Source: Tenebrio molitor (taxonomy: Eukaryota > Arthropoda > Insecta > Coleoptera > Tenebrionidae). Taken from it: 64,000 nucleotides of DNA. Under the pieces are notes generated by a model. That model saw only the letters and a list, made by a program, of their open reading frames with translations. It had not been told where the DNA came from and searched no databases. Position 1 is the first letter of the stretch; every line of letters starts with the position of its first letter. The position numbers and the translations under genes were made by a program. Of this stretch, positions 1 through 11,299 are shown piece by piece. Location of the stretch: contig NC_091050.1 of NCBI RefSeq assembly GCF_963966145.1, forward strand, positions 23,498,001-23,562,000, given 5' to 3'.

Positions 1-1047
1 TCCTAAACTGCCGAAAAAGTTGTAAAAAAAATGTTTGTACCACGCCGGAATAATAGTACGTCGAGCGGCCGCCAGAATAGCGTCCTTGTCGGCTCAACCA
101 GCAACTGCCTATCCCCACTTTTGATTTTTGTCAGTTTTATTTAAAAAATAAATAGCGAGATCTTCTCGTGGCTGATTAAATTTCTTTATAAAAAAAAAAC
201 AAAACGTAAAAACGTTAACGCACAAATAATTCAACAAATTAACAGAAATAATCGATTGTAATTACACGAGAGGTTTTTTTTTGTCGGGATAAAATTGAAT
301 TTTTTTACGATAATTTACCAAAAAGAAACCAAATTAGAGTTTAAAACATGAAATTTTATCCTGGACGAAAAAACCTCCAGCGTAATTCGATGAGGTAATT
401 TAATGAATAATAATTAATAGGTAGTAAGTGTTGTGTATGTCTGTGAATGTGAGGTGGAATGGGCGTGGGTGGCCGGGGAAAGTGCCCCGGAGCCCCGTCG
501 CACCACCTGAAGGAAGGAGAGATAGACAAAAAAAAAAAAGGAATTGGAAAAAGGAAAAACCGCAGACCGAAAAGGTACCGTAAAAGCCGTATGGCAAAAA
601 ACGGGAATGGCATTTAAAAAAAAAAAAAATAAAAAAATTAATAGGTAGTTAATTATGAAAAATTGAATTGGCCATTTTGCACTTCAATTTATTACAAGCT
701 GTGTCAATGTTTAAGATTGTTGGTTCGTCATCATAACAACAAACAATAATCAGGTTCGAAAAAGTTTGCCATGGAAGTTTAAGCACATTTTATCCAGATG
801 CAAAGTTAGGGCTAACTTTATCCGATGTCAAAGTGACAAATGCATCGCGGCTTATGGGATTTTTTATACATGAAATTATCAAAGGAATTGTTCAAAATGT
901 TTTTCTTCGATTATTTTGTAAATGTCGCACTGGAATGGAATTTGGTCAGGTTGAGCCGATAGGGACGCTATTCTGGCGGCCGCTCGACGTACTATTATTC
1001 CGGCGCGCTTTAAAATATTTTTTCACAACTTTTTCGACAGTTTAGGA
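1..1047. repeat. Long terminal-inverted-repeat element
   Basis: The first ~99 bases reappear inverted at about 948-1047, both starting TCCTAAACTG and both containing a GC-rich block with GCGGCCGC near the inner end. The arms differ by a few bases and a short indel. The interior (about 100-947) has no recognisable protein; short reading frames there match nothing I know. The outer edge may lie just before the window, so the target duplication cannot be read. This looks like a non-autonomous DNA transposon or foldback element of unassigned superfamily. Confidence 0.8.
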
Positions 1048-1412
1048 TATTGAATTGTAAACTATCCGATAGTTTAAAAAATCTTCCAACTTTATTCCAA
1101 AAATGGTTTGAATATTTTCATCAGAACAAAAGTTAACAGGGGGTATAAGTTTTACCATGCAATTCCCTATGGCAACAGTTAAAAAAAATGCACTGTATGT
1201 TCGCTTGTATTTTACAATTTTTACTCTGCTAATTAATGTGTGTTTTTCGAATTTAATAAAATAATATAAATCTCAACACAAGATTTAACATTAAATTAGG
1301 ATTGAAGGAAAACATGAATAAGAAAGTCTTTTCAACATTTAGAATATCTATATTTCCGCATTCACTTTGGGACCCATAATTCGAGAGAATATCATGTTGA
1401 GCTCGGAAATTA
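1048..1412. other. No gene recognised
   Basis: AT-rich spacer between two inverted-repeat elements. I see no coding exon, RNA gene or repeat match. Confidence 0.6.
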
Positions 1413-1786
1413 GTACTATGGCGGCCAAAAAATTTTGGCCGTCACTTTCTTGACATTCAAGCAATGTGTAAATAAACCTTTAGGAATCGTAACCCCACTT
1501 TCGATTCTTGTCATTTTGACAATCAATTTAAACTGTTTGAAGCTCAGATATTCCAAAAATCCGATATGAATGAACAAAATTAGAGCAATCGTACATAGAT
1601 AACCTGAGGTAAACGTTCTGTGTAGTAGAAATGACAAAATAATTTTGAGTTTTGAAATTTACCACCCAAAAAATAACGTTCATAATGAAGACGGTAATCA
1701 TGATGACAATTAAGTACGGATTACATTTTTTTTTTTTTTTGAATTGACAGACAATGACGGCCAAAATTTTTTGGCCGGCATAGTAC
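1413..1786. mobile_element. MITE, GTACTAT family, copy 1
   Basis: Terminal inverted repeats run inward from GTACTATGGCGGCC at the left and end in GGCCGGCATAGTAC at the right; each arm continues into AAAAAATTTT and GGCCGTCA. The interior is AT-rich with short GTCATT and TTGACA motifs and has no transposase. Related copies lie at 8017-8374 and 25109-25469, and a partial one near 21262-21360. It is a non-autonomous DNA element; the superfamily is not clear because a target duplication cannot be separated from the palindromic tip. Confidence 0.8.
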
Positions 1787-2971
1787 CTGCCTACTAAATT
1801 TACAAAAAATAAAGTTAAAATCAATTCATAAAATGATCGCGTTTAAAAATGGCCCACTTGTGAGAAAAAAGCAAAAAAGGCCCAAGTTACACACGAACTC
1901 ATTAAATCGATTACTCTTAATTAAATGGCAACATCGAATGCAATATTTCGTGCAATTGTCACTATTTTTAACAATTGTCAATATCATTGCCAATTTAAAA
2001 TTATGAATTTCAATATTGAGCATATTGAGCAGCGAATAAGTATCATAAAATGGTATTATCCTGCTCTGGTAGAACAGCAACTGTAATAGTGCAGGATCAT
2101 TATCTTGCAACATATCCTAATCGGCTACAACACAATCAACATTTTTTTAAAGCATAGTTACGTAAAAAAGAAAACAATGTTGCCAGCAACTGCATTCCAT
2201 TCCATCTTTTGGGCAAATGTGGAAAAGTTAATTAAATTTTCGTAGCCAGTCTGTATTGCAAAATAGTAAAACTGACAACAATCCATTAAACGTTGACGCT
2301 ATATTTATAACCTCAAACTTGGAAAAACATAACCTAATGCAAAATTTCCATGGCCTCCCATTATGCGAATGAATTTTACATAGAATACCTACGGCACGTA
2401 CTCAACTTCTAATGTCACACCACTTGAATGCAAGGGGAAAAAGGTACCTACCTATGAAAGATATTTAAAAGCGGAAAACAATAGCATGGAAAACGTTAGG
2501 CACAGCTTTACTTTAACATACATAACCACAGACTAAAATTTACATAACTTTCGAGATTAAGAATTACATTACTATTGGCCCCATCTACGAGATGGCGGCT
2601 TGGTTAAATATTGGCAAGGTTGGTAGAACTGACTAATTTGTATAGTAGGTTGCCTCGTTGCCATTTTAAACAATAGTCTGATTTTTTCCTCTTCCAAAAG
2701 TTACTCGTGACGTCATAATGCACTAAACTTTTACTACAGAGTCTGTCGATCACGCATTAGATGTTCCCTCGCTAGAATAAAACCCAAAAAAACACCCAAT
2801 AAACCCCACGGAGTTTATAAACCTTGGGTTCTGTTCGAACACTCAAAATTTCTGAGTTGATTTTTGTGGCGGTGAACAGTATTTATGCATCTATAATCCC
2901 TTCATATTAATATAATTTAGTTTTATTAAAGTAATTTTTCTACTTTACACAAGTGATGGGACACCTGTATA
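1787..2971. other. No gene recognised
   Basis: AT-rich sequence without a recognisable exon, RNA gene or element end. A minus-strand open frame at 1826-2113 resembles no protein I know and is probably chance. Confidence 0.5.
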
Positions 2972-3848
2972 CAGTGTGGAAACTACTTATGGAATAAATT
3001 CAGTAATTTCAAAACTAATGGCATTTGTCGAAAACGTTGAAACAGGTCAATTTTTATTTCTCATAATGCTTACTTTAAGTAACTTCACTTGTTCATGACG
3101 TTATCCATTTTTGAGCTATGACGTCACACTCATTTTTTTTAAATGACAACCCCTACTTTTTTTTTCTCTTTCTGATAGACCTTCATAATAGCTAAACGAT
3201 GAATGAAAAAAATTGGTACCTTACATATCAATTTTTTTGAGAAAATGACAAATTTTACTTCAAAAATTTAATTTACTTTTTGATTTAAAAATCCTTTTAT
3301 ATGGGTTTATTTAAAATACAAGATTTATTTGAATAGACCAAACAATTTAGAAGATTTACGGCAGAGAATTTAAGCTGAAATGGAACAAATCAGCCCTAAC
3401 ATTATTGAGCGCAGTGTACAAAGTGTCGGTGAGTGCCCAATAGTTGGCGGGAGGCAATTTCAACATTTGCGTTACATTTTATTGTTAAGCTTAGATATTT
3501 GTTTGTTTTTGTTTGAGGTCAGTTAAAATTTTTACATCAAAATTTACATCAAATTTTTGAAGTAAAATTTGTCATTTTCTCAAAAAAAATTTTGTGTAAG
3601 GTACCAATTTTTCTCATTCATCGTTTAAGTAGTGGGAAGGTCTATCAAAAACAGAAGAAAAAAGTGGAGGTTCCCATTTAAAAAAATTGGTGATGACGTC
3701 ATAACTCAAAAATGGATGACGTCATGAACAAGTGAAGCAACTTAAAATAAGCACCATGAGAAATAAAAATTGACCGGTTTCAGCGTTTTCTACAAATGTC
3801 ATTAGTTTCGACATTACTGAATTTATTCCATAAGTAGTTTCCACACTG
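2972..3848 (+). mobile_element. Foldback DNA transposon with transposase 3' remnant
   Basis: The ends read TA-CAGTGTGGAAACTACTTA and the exact inverted counterpart with TA, and the arms stay complementary for roughly 300 bases. The centre (about 3335-3480) translates to the tail of a Tc1/mariner-type DDE transposase: NLEDLRQRI, one in-frame stop, AEMEQISPNIIERSV, and a final GGRQFQHLR. This equals the usual LxxLRxRI...ITPxM...GGHFEHL tail of arthropod elements. The catalytic core is absent, so the element is an internally deleted, non-autonomous derivative whose arms have lengthened or been copied. A diverged relative lies at 5640-5890. Confidence 0.8.
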
Positions 3849-3985
3849 TATAAAGCTGCTTAATGGTGTTCCTGTATGTTTGAAAATCTTGATCAGTTGC
3901 AAAAATACAGAACAGGTGACGTTATGTTTCAGCCTATTCTCGGACATCACTAACAATTTTTTAATGGTCTTATTTCATAATATTC

Positions 3986-4380
3986 TTTTTAGAATCTGCG
4001 TCTCTAATAGGTCTATCATTGTATTCAATTTGGAGTCGTCTATGGCTATCTCTTAAAGCACTCGTAGTTTAATAGGTCTCTAAGAAATTTTTTATCAATA
4101 TTTCATTCAAACTCTACTTTTTCAGATATGTTGCGGATGTAGTTGCGTCCGTTACCTTGAATTACCAATTAATACAAACTTCCCTAGAATTTGAAAATTT
4201 AATTTTTTTATTTAAAAATTAAAACAAGGGTGTAAATTCTAAAAAATAACATAAAAAAACTCGTTTTATAAGGGCATTGGGGCACTCGTCCCCTACAAAA
4301 CTCCCCTACGGCTCATTTTCTACACTTGGGACTCGTGCGCCAAATCAACCCTTATAAAACTCGTTCTTTAATGTACTATA
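3986..4380. repeat. Dispersed repeat ending in a long hairpin, copy 1
   Basis: This segment recurs inverted at 45834-46244 with clear base-for-base similarity. One end begins at AGAATCTGCGTCTC. The other end is a 118-base imperfect palindrome (4258-4375) whose arms start AACTCGTTTTATAAGGG and end with the counterpart. The arms mismatch at two sites where ACTCGT stands in the same orientation on both sides. No protein is encoded. Confidence 0.75.
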
Positions 4381-5452
4381 GTATGTATGGTGTTTGTTTG
4401 GATACTTTTCTTCTATATCAGAGCCAATCATTTAATCTTTTGTGGATGTTTTTCGAGAATTTAGTCAATAATTTATGACTATTTTATTTTAACCCCTTGT
4501 TTTAATTCTATTCTCAGCAGCAGATATAACGAAGAAATAATGGGTGATACCAGATTTACATTCAGTAAATTAAATGAAAGTATGAGACTCCGTTAGGAAA
4601 ACTAAGGCAATAGCTTTTTTCAAATTTATTTTGCTTTTGCTTTCTACAAAATATTGTGGAGCGTGTTTTATGACGTGGTAAATAAATACCAAAGCACCGG
4701 ATGTTATCATGTACTATTATACCTTTTCAATTTATAAACACTGGTTGCGTTGGTTGTACACCTTGGGCACACGTTTTCAATTTGCAACCAATTGCGAGTA
4801 CATCCAATTAGGTAGAACATCACATGTTTCACACGTTTGTTCATTTTTGAGCCGAATCTATAATGCAAAGTGTGACTTTTTCGGTCTCTCTCACCTAACT
4901 TCATTTCATTATTTTTTTGATCCGACAGGAAGCTGCCTGACTGGACTATAAATCGAGGTAGCGCATATGTCTTGACCGCTCATTTCCGGAATTTTACTAC
5001 ATGCAGGTATTTTACACGTGTTCTTTAGGTAAATTTACGGTTTTCCATTCCGGTTTATTATTTTATTGTTCGTAATAATTAGGTTTTTAACCAGCTGGAC
5101 AATTAAGTTATTAAGTGTTGTAAAGTTTTATAGTTCTTAGAAAGGTACAAATTAAAGCACGTATTAAGTAATAATAATAAAAAATAACTCGTAAAAACAT
5201 TTCTTGTGACGGCTAACATGTGTCTGGGATGTTTTAATATCTTTATGTGAATTCGTTTAAATGCAAATAATAACGTTTTACTAATTAAACATATAAAGAT
5301 TCATTAAAAAATAGAATAATCTCATTTCTTTGTCGGCTAATATTTGTTACTATTATTATTACAATTACGATAAAAGGCAATATGCGAATATACTCGTACT
5401 GTATTATTCAAAAACAAGTACATAAATTGTTTTGTATAAATCTACAAATATA
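4381..5452. other. No gene recognised
   Basis: AT-rich. Two overlapping open frames on opposite strands at 4707-4951 have no recognisable motif and no splice sites that extend them. Confidence 0.5.
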
Positions 5453-5456
5453 TATA

Positions 5457-5890
5457 CAGTGTGTCCCCGGATAGGTGAAACGGCTCTTGTAAAAGATACA
5501 AAATTCTCGATTTAAATTTTCATTTTCTGGGGTTCAGCCCTGCTTGGTTAAAGACTAATTTCTAACATAATTTTAGTTTTGAAAAATCAAGTATGCCATG
5601 GAAATTTTCAAAAAAACCTATTTTTCTGTAGAGTAAAGTGCCTTTTATGTGACAAATACGATAAAAATTTATTAAGAAAAGTTAAAAATTAAATTAAATT
5701 TTTGAAATAAAAATTGCCATTTTTTCAAAAAAATTGTTATGTAAGATACCAATTTTTTTCATTCGTCATTTAGGTAGTAGGAAGGTCTATCAGAAAGAGA
5801 TGAAAAAAGTGGGGGTTGCCATTTAAAAAAATTGGTGATTACGTCATTGCGCAAAAACCAATGACGTCATTTAAACAAGTTGTACGTCAC
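5457..5890. repeat. Unpaired CAGTGTG terminus and foldback-family fragment
   Basis: Position 5455 starts TA-CAGTGTGTCCCCGGATAGG, a Tc1/mariner-like terminus whose right partner I cannot find nearby. Bases about 5640-5890 closely follow one arm of the element at 2972-3848, including the ACCAATTTTTTTCATTC and GTGGGGGTTGCCATTT stretches. It is a degraded or composite fragment. Confidence 0.6.
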
Positions 5891-6023
5891 AGGATGGAAT
5901 TTTAAACAATAAAATAGACCTGTCGAAGAGATTTTCCAAAAAACATCACATAACGCTACTATGAATTTTGTTCCAAACTTTGTGTTCAGACTGTAATCAC
6001 ATTTATTAATTTATACGTAAATA

Positions 6024-6110
6024 AAGTGAAACCTCCCTATAACGGACAGTCGCAGGGAATGGAATAGTTTTCCGCAATACAGAAGTGTCCGCTTTTGGGA
6101 CAAAAGTGAA
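6024..6110. repeat. pogo/Tigger-like terminal sequence
   Basis: The motif GTGAAACCTCCCTATAACGG at 6026 resembles pogo/Tigger termini. Around 8850-8945 lies CCGTTATTGGGAGTGTCCG on the opposite sense, which could be the partner end about 2.8 kb away. Several other elements lie between the two. The pairing is an inference from motif similarity only. Confidence 0.35.
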
Positions 6111-6221
6111 AAAATGTGTGGAATTCGGGGATATATTTACGTGCAAAAGGCAATTTATTTTGCAACTTGCAGAAAACATTAAGAAAGAAACTAACGAAAA
6201 TGTTATCTATTACATATTATA

Positions 6222-7957
6222 CAGGGTGTCTCAGCTAAGACTTACGAGCCTCATATCTCGGTTATTTGGCAATGGATTTTCTTTTCCTGCAGTTACAATC
6301 TTCAAATTTTAAGGCACTAGTAATTTCTATTTCCCTTGTTATTGGTACTTGAAGTTTCGATAATATTAGTAAAGTCTACAATGCTATTCAATCCATCCAA
6401 TGTACTTTCTGCAAATTTCCACATAAAACTTTCCCAAAATGGTGAACTATCGCGATTTGTAATTTTTTGTATCCTGAACTTTTACTACGACAGCAGAGCC
6501 TAAATCTTCGATATTTCTTATTGTCAAATTGGTGAATTCATCGCATCACAAGCTCCGGTCAGACATAACTCTACGGACATAACCTACAATAATAATTTAT
6601 AATTCTTCCTCTAGAGAACTCAGAAATTTTACCTTTGTCCAGATCATCGTGATTCATACATACACAATTTAATCATATACTTTTCGGGACTTTGGTGGAA
6701 CTAGATCCTACATAGTTTGCCGCGATCTGCGTCAATTTTCGGGGAGTAAAATTCATATCGGCACCGGACTTCAGTTATTTGCTAAATATAACAAAAATTA
6801 TCAAAACATGAATAGTAAACGATTACAACTTACAGCTGTTTACTTTTCAAGAGTGAACGGTTATCTTGCGTTATTTTTTAATTTTGACAACCATCGCATC
6901 TGACATCCACGCTGTGGCCACGCCCACAACGCCATAACGGGCCTACAACGGGCGGTTCGTGACAGAATATAGGAGACGCGGTTAAATATTAAGTAATAAT
7001 TTCGTTATTTCGCTTTTTTAGAGGCTTTTCTTTAATAGGGATAATTTAATTGTTACATATTTCGTGCAATTGATAAATAAATCGTGACAAATATTTCAAA
7101 TGACCTTACATTTGACCCGGTCGAGCCGCCTGTGGGACACTTCTACTCCTAGGACTTAAGGTACTTCTACTCCACTCAGAAAAAAATTACAGTTTAACCG
7201 TCTCTATGGAGATACACAAAGGCGCGATTTTCGACTGCTTGAAGGTAGACGTAATTTTAACACATGTTTCCTTTATTGGAAATTAAGCGCAATTATTATT
7301 GTTGATTGTTAATAAACATTAAAAAGTAGGTGTCTACACAAACGATTACATAACTAAATCACTCGTCTGATTCAACAAAAAGATTGTTGTTAAAATTTAA
7401 TCTAAATTTTGAAGGTTTTTGAGCAGTTACCTTTTGAAACAATTGATGAAAAGTTGCCAAGCAACAAAAAGTGGGCGCGCTTTATTAGAAAAGTCAAATT
7501 GTATAAATTTATTGAAAATACTCTAAAAATAGACTACAATGGCAGAAATTTCAATATGTATTGTTATAAGAGCTTCAATGACACAGTTCGTTTTCTCGTG
7601 GAACACTATCCATCATATGTAGGCTTTACAAAATTTAAGGTTCAGAGAGTCATCAATTTATTTGAAGACACAGCAAGCGTACGATACGTGAACTAAATTA
7701 CCTTGCTAAAATATCCCGGTCGTTTTTTAGTCCTTTATGAAAGAATTAAAGCATCCAGAATAATAAATTACGTCCAAATGTTGTCTTTAACTTTGTAAGT
7801 GTTTGTTAGGTTAGAAAGATAAACATCAAATATGTCACCTGCGTTTGTGCGAAAAGGGTGACCAAAATTTGGCGATAGTGCGCGTGCATTTTAAATTTCA
7901 CAAAAATCCGTTGGAAAACCGAGATATTAGGGTCAAAAGTCTTAACTGACACACCTG
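6222..7957 (+). mobile_element. TA-flanked DNA transposon with HTH remnant
   Basis: The left end TA-CAGGGTGTCTCAGCTAAGAC pairs with CTTAACTGACACACCTG-TA at the right, and both ends continue into an ATATCTCGGTT block. Inside, the frame at 7409-7696 ends in a stretch (VQRVINLFEDTASVRYVN) that fits the second helix-turn-helix of Tc1/mariner-type transposases, whose usual form is VxRIVxxFxETGSV. No DDE domain is visible. The rest of the interior (6300-7300) gives no match, and part of it (7300-7860) is a repeat also found at 47040-47400. The element is defective. Confidence 0.55.
7300..7860 (+). repeat. Dispersed repeat shared with 47040-47400
   Basis: The blocks GTCTACACAAAC, AACAATTGATGAAAAG.TTGCCAAGCAAC, TTATTGAAAATAC and ATGGCAGAAAT occur in the same order at 47040-47400. 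A third short piece is at 52440-52575. Relative to the 47-kb copy, this one carries about 220 extra bases (about 7548-7768) that hold the HTH-like reading frame. The shared part probably belongs to the 5' half of a transposon. Confidence 0.6.
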
Positions 7958-8016
7958 TAGATACCTAAACCTTTGTAAGTACATATGTATTAATAAAGAT
8001 ACATATGTACGAGTAT

Positions 8017-8374
8017 GTACTATGGCGGACAATAAATTTAGGCCGGCTTGTCATTGAGTTGACATCAAAATGTGAAGCTGGCATTATGTTCAACTAGCCC
8101 CATTTTCGATTTTTGTCATTCTTGTCATCTTGACAGCGATAATCAAAATTAAAATTGGGAAAAGAAGCGTGCACCAGAGAGAAGTGCTACTACAAATCAG
8201 TTATGCTAGTGCGTCATGATCTGTAAGTTACGAAAAAGGAAACGCCAAACAGCTTTAAAACCTTCAGTTTGACAAACTGACACATCAGTCATAATGACAA
8301 TAAATGGTCGCTTGCATTGACTTTTTTGAAATGTCAGAAATTTGCGGGCCTAAATTTATTGTCCGCCATAGTAC
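8017..8374. mobile_element. MITE, GTACTAT family, copy 2
   Basis: Ends are GTACTATGGCGGACAATAAA and its inverted counterpart finishing in CCGCCATAGTAC. The interior shares CAGTCATAATGACAATAAA with other family members. No coding capacity. The next MITE starts only four bases downstream. Confidence 0.8.
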
Positions 8375-8378
8375 CATC

Positions 8379-8768
8379 GGTGGACATTAAAAGCTGGGAC
8401 ATCAAAAAAATTTTCATTGTGTATCAAACTTTCGCTTTGTCACAAATTGTCAAATTAATTATTGTCACATTGACATCACTCTCTTGTAAAATTAAAATAA
8501 TAAATATTATGTTTCAATGGTTTTTTTGCTACCTACCTATTTTGACCACAAAAAAACTAATTCTGTGAGTAATTACCAACTATTTAATTGGGAAAACAAA
8601 CAATATCATTGAATATGAAACAAACTGAACTTAACTTGATGGTTTTGATAAATAAACGTCATTCACCCCGTCATAATTGTTATAACCTTTATGTAAAAAA
8701 CCAAATTTAACCGACACAAATCTTGTCTTTATACAATCGTCATCTTGTCCCAGCTTTTAATGTCCACC
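8379..8768. mobile_element. MITE, GGTGGACATT family
   Basis: The inverted repeat GGTGGACATTAAAAGCTGGG starts the element and CCCAGCTTTTAATGTCCACC ends it, a perfect match over at least 22 bases. The interior has no recognisable protein. A short GT dinucleotide run follows at about 8772-8786. Confidence 0.8.
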
Positions 8769-8989
8769 TACTGTGTGTGTGTGTGTAACTGTTTGCAAAG
8801 TGACGTAATATAGATTTAGGAATTTGAGAATTCGATTTCATTTTCTCTGGACTGCTGTCCGCTTTAGAGCGATTTTTGTGGTCCGAAATTGAATGAAAAT
8901 TGAAAAGGCCGTCCGCGTCCGTTATTGGGAGTGTCCGTTTTATAGAAGAATGTAATGTGAAGAAACTAATGAAATAGTAGTTATTACTA

Positions 8990-9216
8990 GAGTAGTGTCG
9001 GCCTGGGATATGACATTTCGTGGGGGTGCGCGTAGGGGAAAACAGTCGGATGAGTCCATCTTTCGTAAAATAGGGATGTGCAACAGATTAAAAATCAGCT
9101 GATTGTTACTGTGACTGTTATTCTCTGCTGTGACCGGTGTTGCCGCGCCACTGGAATATTTTGTCTACGCAGATTTCCCCCACCAAATGTCATATCTCAG
9201 GCCGGCCTTACTTTAC
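8990..9216. mobile_element. MITE with GGCCTG-GATATGACATTT arms
   Basis: Left arm AGTAGTGTCGGCCTGGGATA, continuing into TGACATTTCGTGGGGG, is mirrored at 9165-9216 with few mismatches. Inside is a CAGCTGATTG palindromic patch. Non-coding. Confidence 0.7.
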
Positions 9217-10346
9217 TAAAAACATTTTTCATTTACGGCTACGAACAAATGTTTGGTAACATTTTACAATCGATTCTTTTAGATTTTTGCAAACATTTTT
9301 TTGGTTGTAACAGACGAATTTAAATAGGACGGTGGAGGGAAGACATGTAATGAGTTGGAAGAGCCAAAAAAATCTAAAAATTTCACCTTATGACAAAATC
9401 TAATTCTGAAAAATGGAATTGCTAAAAAGTTGTAATTTCATGTAACAAAAGGAGTTACTTTTCTCACAATTTCATAATTTGGTACTCTTAAGAGTTAACA
9501 AAAGTTAAAAATATTTAGAAAATATTTTATGGTATATTAAACATCTGACCACCCATATAGAGTTGTATTTCATGTCAAGTGTACATGATTTTATTACAAG
9601 TCACCGTGTATAAATCTAATTCTGTTGGACTAAAAATGGTAACCAATAGAAGTAATAAGGTACATTTATTAGGATGTCTGAAGGAATACGTTTTCGTGAA
9701 ACGTACGAAAATTTAATAGGCATTTAGATACTACCCAAAAGAAACACTGTGAATACACACATTCAAACAGAGCGCTAAATGGCATTAATATCTTTTCATT
9801 TCTATAGATTCGCGATGTGGAGCGTCGAACGTAGGAGTCCAAAGAAGCTCAAACAAGTGATTGAATAGTAGTCAGGTAGTGAATAATGAGCTAACGAGCC
9901 TTTCACAGCGACTAATTGGTCGAGTTCGACGAACAAAAGCCAGGAAACTCGCTAAACAATTTACTGTTCCTAGTCCTATACTCTCGCAACTCCCCAGTTC
10001 TTCTCACCCCGGCCGGGCATTGTACGTTTTGCTCGTAACCAAGGAACAACCCCCAACATTGTTACATCCGCGGTCCCGGCACGGAACACGCAACTATCAT
10101 TCCTGCACCTAAACGAACCTGTCACACAATCTAATTTCATTAGCGCCACGAGGGGATCATATAGTACCAAACAATTTTTTACAATCCGATTCAGATTCTT
10201 TATGAGTAATTTGTAAGATACAAAAACTAAACTTTCATATTCGTAAGAAGTAAATATTAACAAAAAATTTTGTAAGTGAATACAAAAAACCGTTTTAGTT
10301 TTAAGTAAATTTTTTACTTTTGATTCATGCAGCAAACAGTTTGTTA
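9217..10346. other. No gene recognised; GC-richer patch at 9860-10120
   Basis: The segment around 9860-10120 is clearly less AT-rich. A plus-strand frame there has RLIGRVRRTKARKLAKQF, faintly like a helix-turn-helix linker of a transposase, but the match is too short to call. The rest is AT-rich and featureless. Confidence 0.4.
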
Positions 10347-10543
10347 ATCGGGTGTTCATTTAAATTTATCCTCAAAGTTGGCGTTGATGAGTCGATTGTG
10401 AACGCACCACTCGTCCATCTGTAGAATAAAAACACAAAAAATGCAAAAAAGTCAGGTCAGATTTAAGCAGCTAATCCCTAATCTGTAATCCGTGGCGCGT
10501 TCACAACGCCAACTTTGAGGAAGAATTTAAACGAACACCCGAT
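10347..10543. mobile_element. MITE, ATCGGGTGTTC family, copy 1
   Basis: Ends ATCGGGTGTTCATTTAAATT and AATTTAAACGAACACCCGAT are inverted repeats that extend through CCTCAAAGTTGGCGTTG. A second copy is at 41729-41909. Non-coding, about 200 bases. Confidence 0.85.
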
Positions 10544-10653
10544 ATTTCACTTCTACTTTTCTAGAGAAGAAGAAAGCGACGTTATGGGATGAAGGATACT
10601 TTAAGTTATTTTAAGTTTAGCTCAAGTTTATTATAAAGACAAATCTATGTATA

Positions 10654-10793
10654 CAGGGTCGCTACAAAGTATGGCAACAGTTTAATATCTCGAGAATAGA
10701 ATTTAAATGCTCTTAACTCCTTACCAAATCTCAAGGATTTCCGAGAAACCATTCTCTAGATATTTAACTGTTGTCATACTTTGTAGCGACCTG
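10654..10793. mobile_element. TA-flanked palindromic MITE, 140 bp
   Basis: TA-CAGGGTCGCTACAAAGTATG pairs with CATACTTTGTAGCGACCTG-TA. The arms pair across almost the full element, through CAACAGTT and the ATATCT region. It has a TA target site, so it is of the Tc1/mariner type. The next element starts only six bases later. Confidence 0.85.
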
Positions 10794-10799
10794 TATATA

Positions 10800-11196
10800 C
10801 AGTGCGCCCAGAAGTGTGGTAGCAACTTTTACACAAAGTGTCACAAGATGGCACTTTCGAAAAGCCAAATTTGTTCAATCTTGCAACATTCAATTTTTGA
10901 ATTTTTTCAAAAGAATATGTTAAGGAGGTTTTCCGAACAATTTTTACCCCCGATTTGTGCACTAAAATTTATCGAGATGTTGCTCGAAGGGTTCAGTTAT
11001 GCATTGAGCATAATGGTGGTCAATTTGAACATTTTCAATAAAATTTAAATTTGAATGTTTTACGTTTGACAATTCTTGACATTTATTTATCCCAATTTAG
11101 ATAGCGGCGTTGCCATGCATAAAAAAGGTCTCTGTAAAAAAGTGTCATCTTTTGGGACTAATTGAAAAACTTGCTACCACATTTCTGGGCGCTCTG
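10800..11196 (+). mobile_element. Internally deleted DDE transposon (transposase tail kept)
   Basis: Ends are TA-CAGTGCGCCCAGAAGTGTG and its inverted partner (CACATTTCTGGGCGCTCTG-TA). In the middle (about 10965-11047) the frame IYRDVARRVQLCIEHNGGQF followed by EHFQ and a stop is the C-terminal signature of Tc1/mariner-like transposases (RRxxLCIExxGGHFEHL). The helix-turn-helix and DDE residues are gone, so this copy cannot move itself. Confidence 0.85.
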
Positions 11197-11290
11197 TATA
11201 AAAATGAATCGCCGTTCGTTAGTCTCGCTAAAACTCAAAAACGGCTCGACCGATTTGAATATTTATTTTTTTATTTTGTTCGCTTTAATA
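11195..11290 (-). repeat. RTE/SINE-like 3' tail repeat, minus copy
   Basis: Read on the minus strand it gives TCAAATCGG..GAGCCGTTTTTGAGTTTTAGCGAGACTAACGAAC, matching 13258-13330 on the plus strand. Sentences of the form AAATCGG-GCCGTTT-GAGTT-GACTAAC are typical of RTE-type LINE 3' ends and derived SINEs in insects. Only the tail is present. Confidence 0.4.
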
Positions 11291-11299
11291 CAGGGGTGG

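Noticed and set aside
356..613. Overlapping minus-strand frames with many Phe and Pro codons
   Set aside because: They are the complement of an A-rich, low-complexity stretch inside the first inverted-repeat element; no motif or splice context.
8770..8788. GT-repeat as a regulatory element
   Set aside because: A short ordinary microsatellite next to a MITE end.
9861..10112. Plus-strand frame with RVRRTKARKLAKQF
   Set aside because: Could be a helix-turn-helix linker but is too short, and the remainder of the frame is unlike any transposase.
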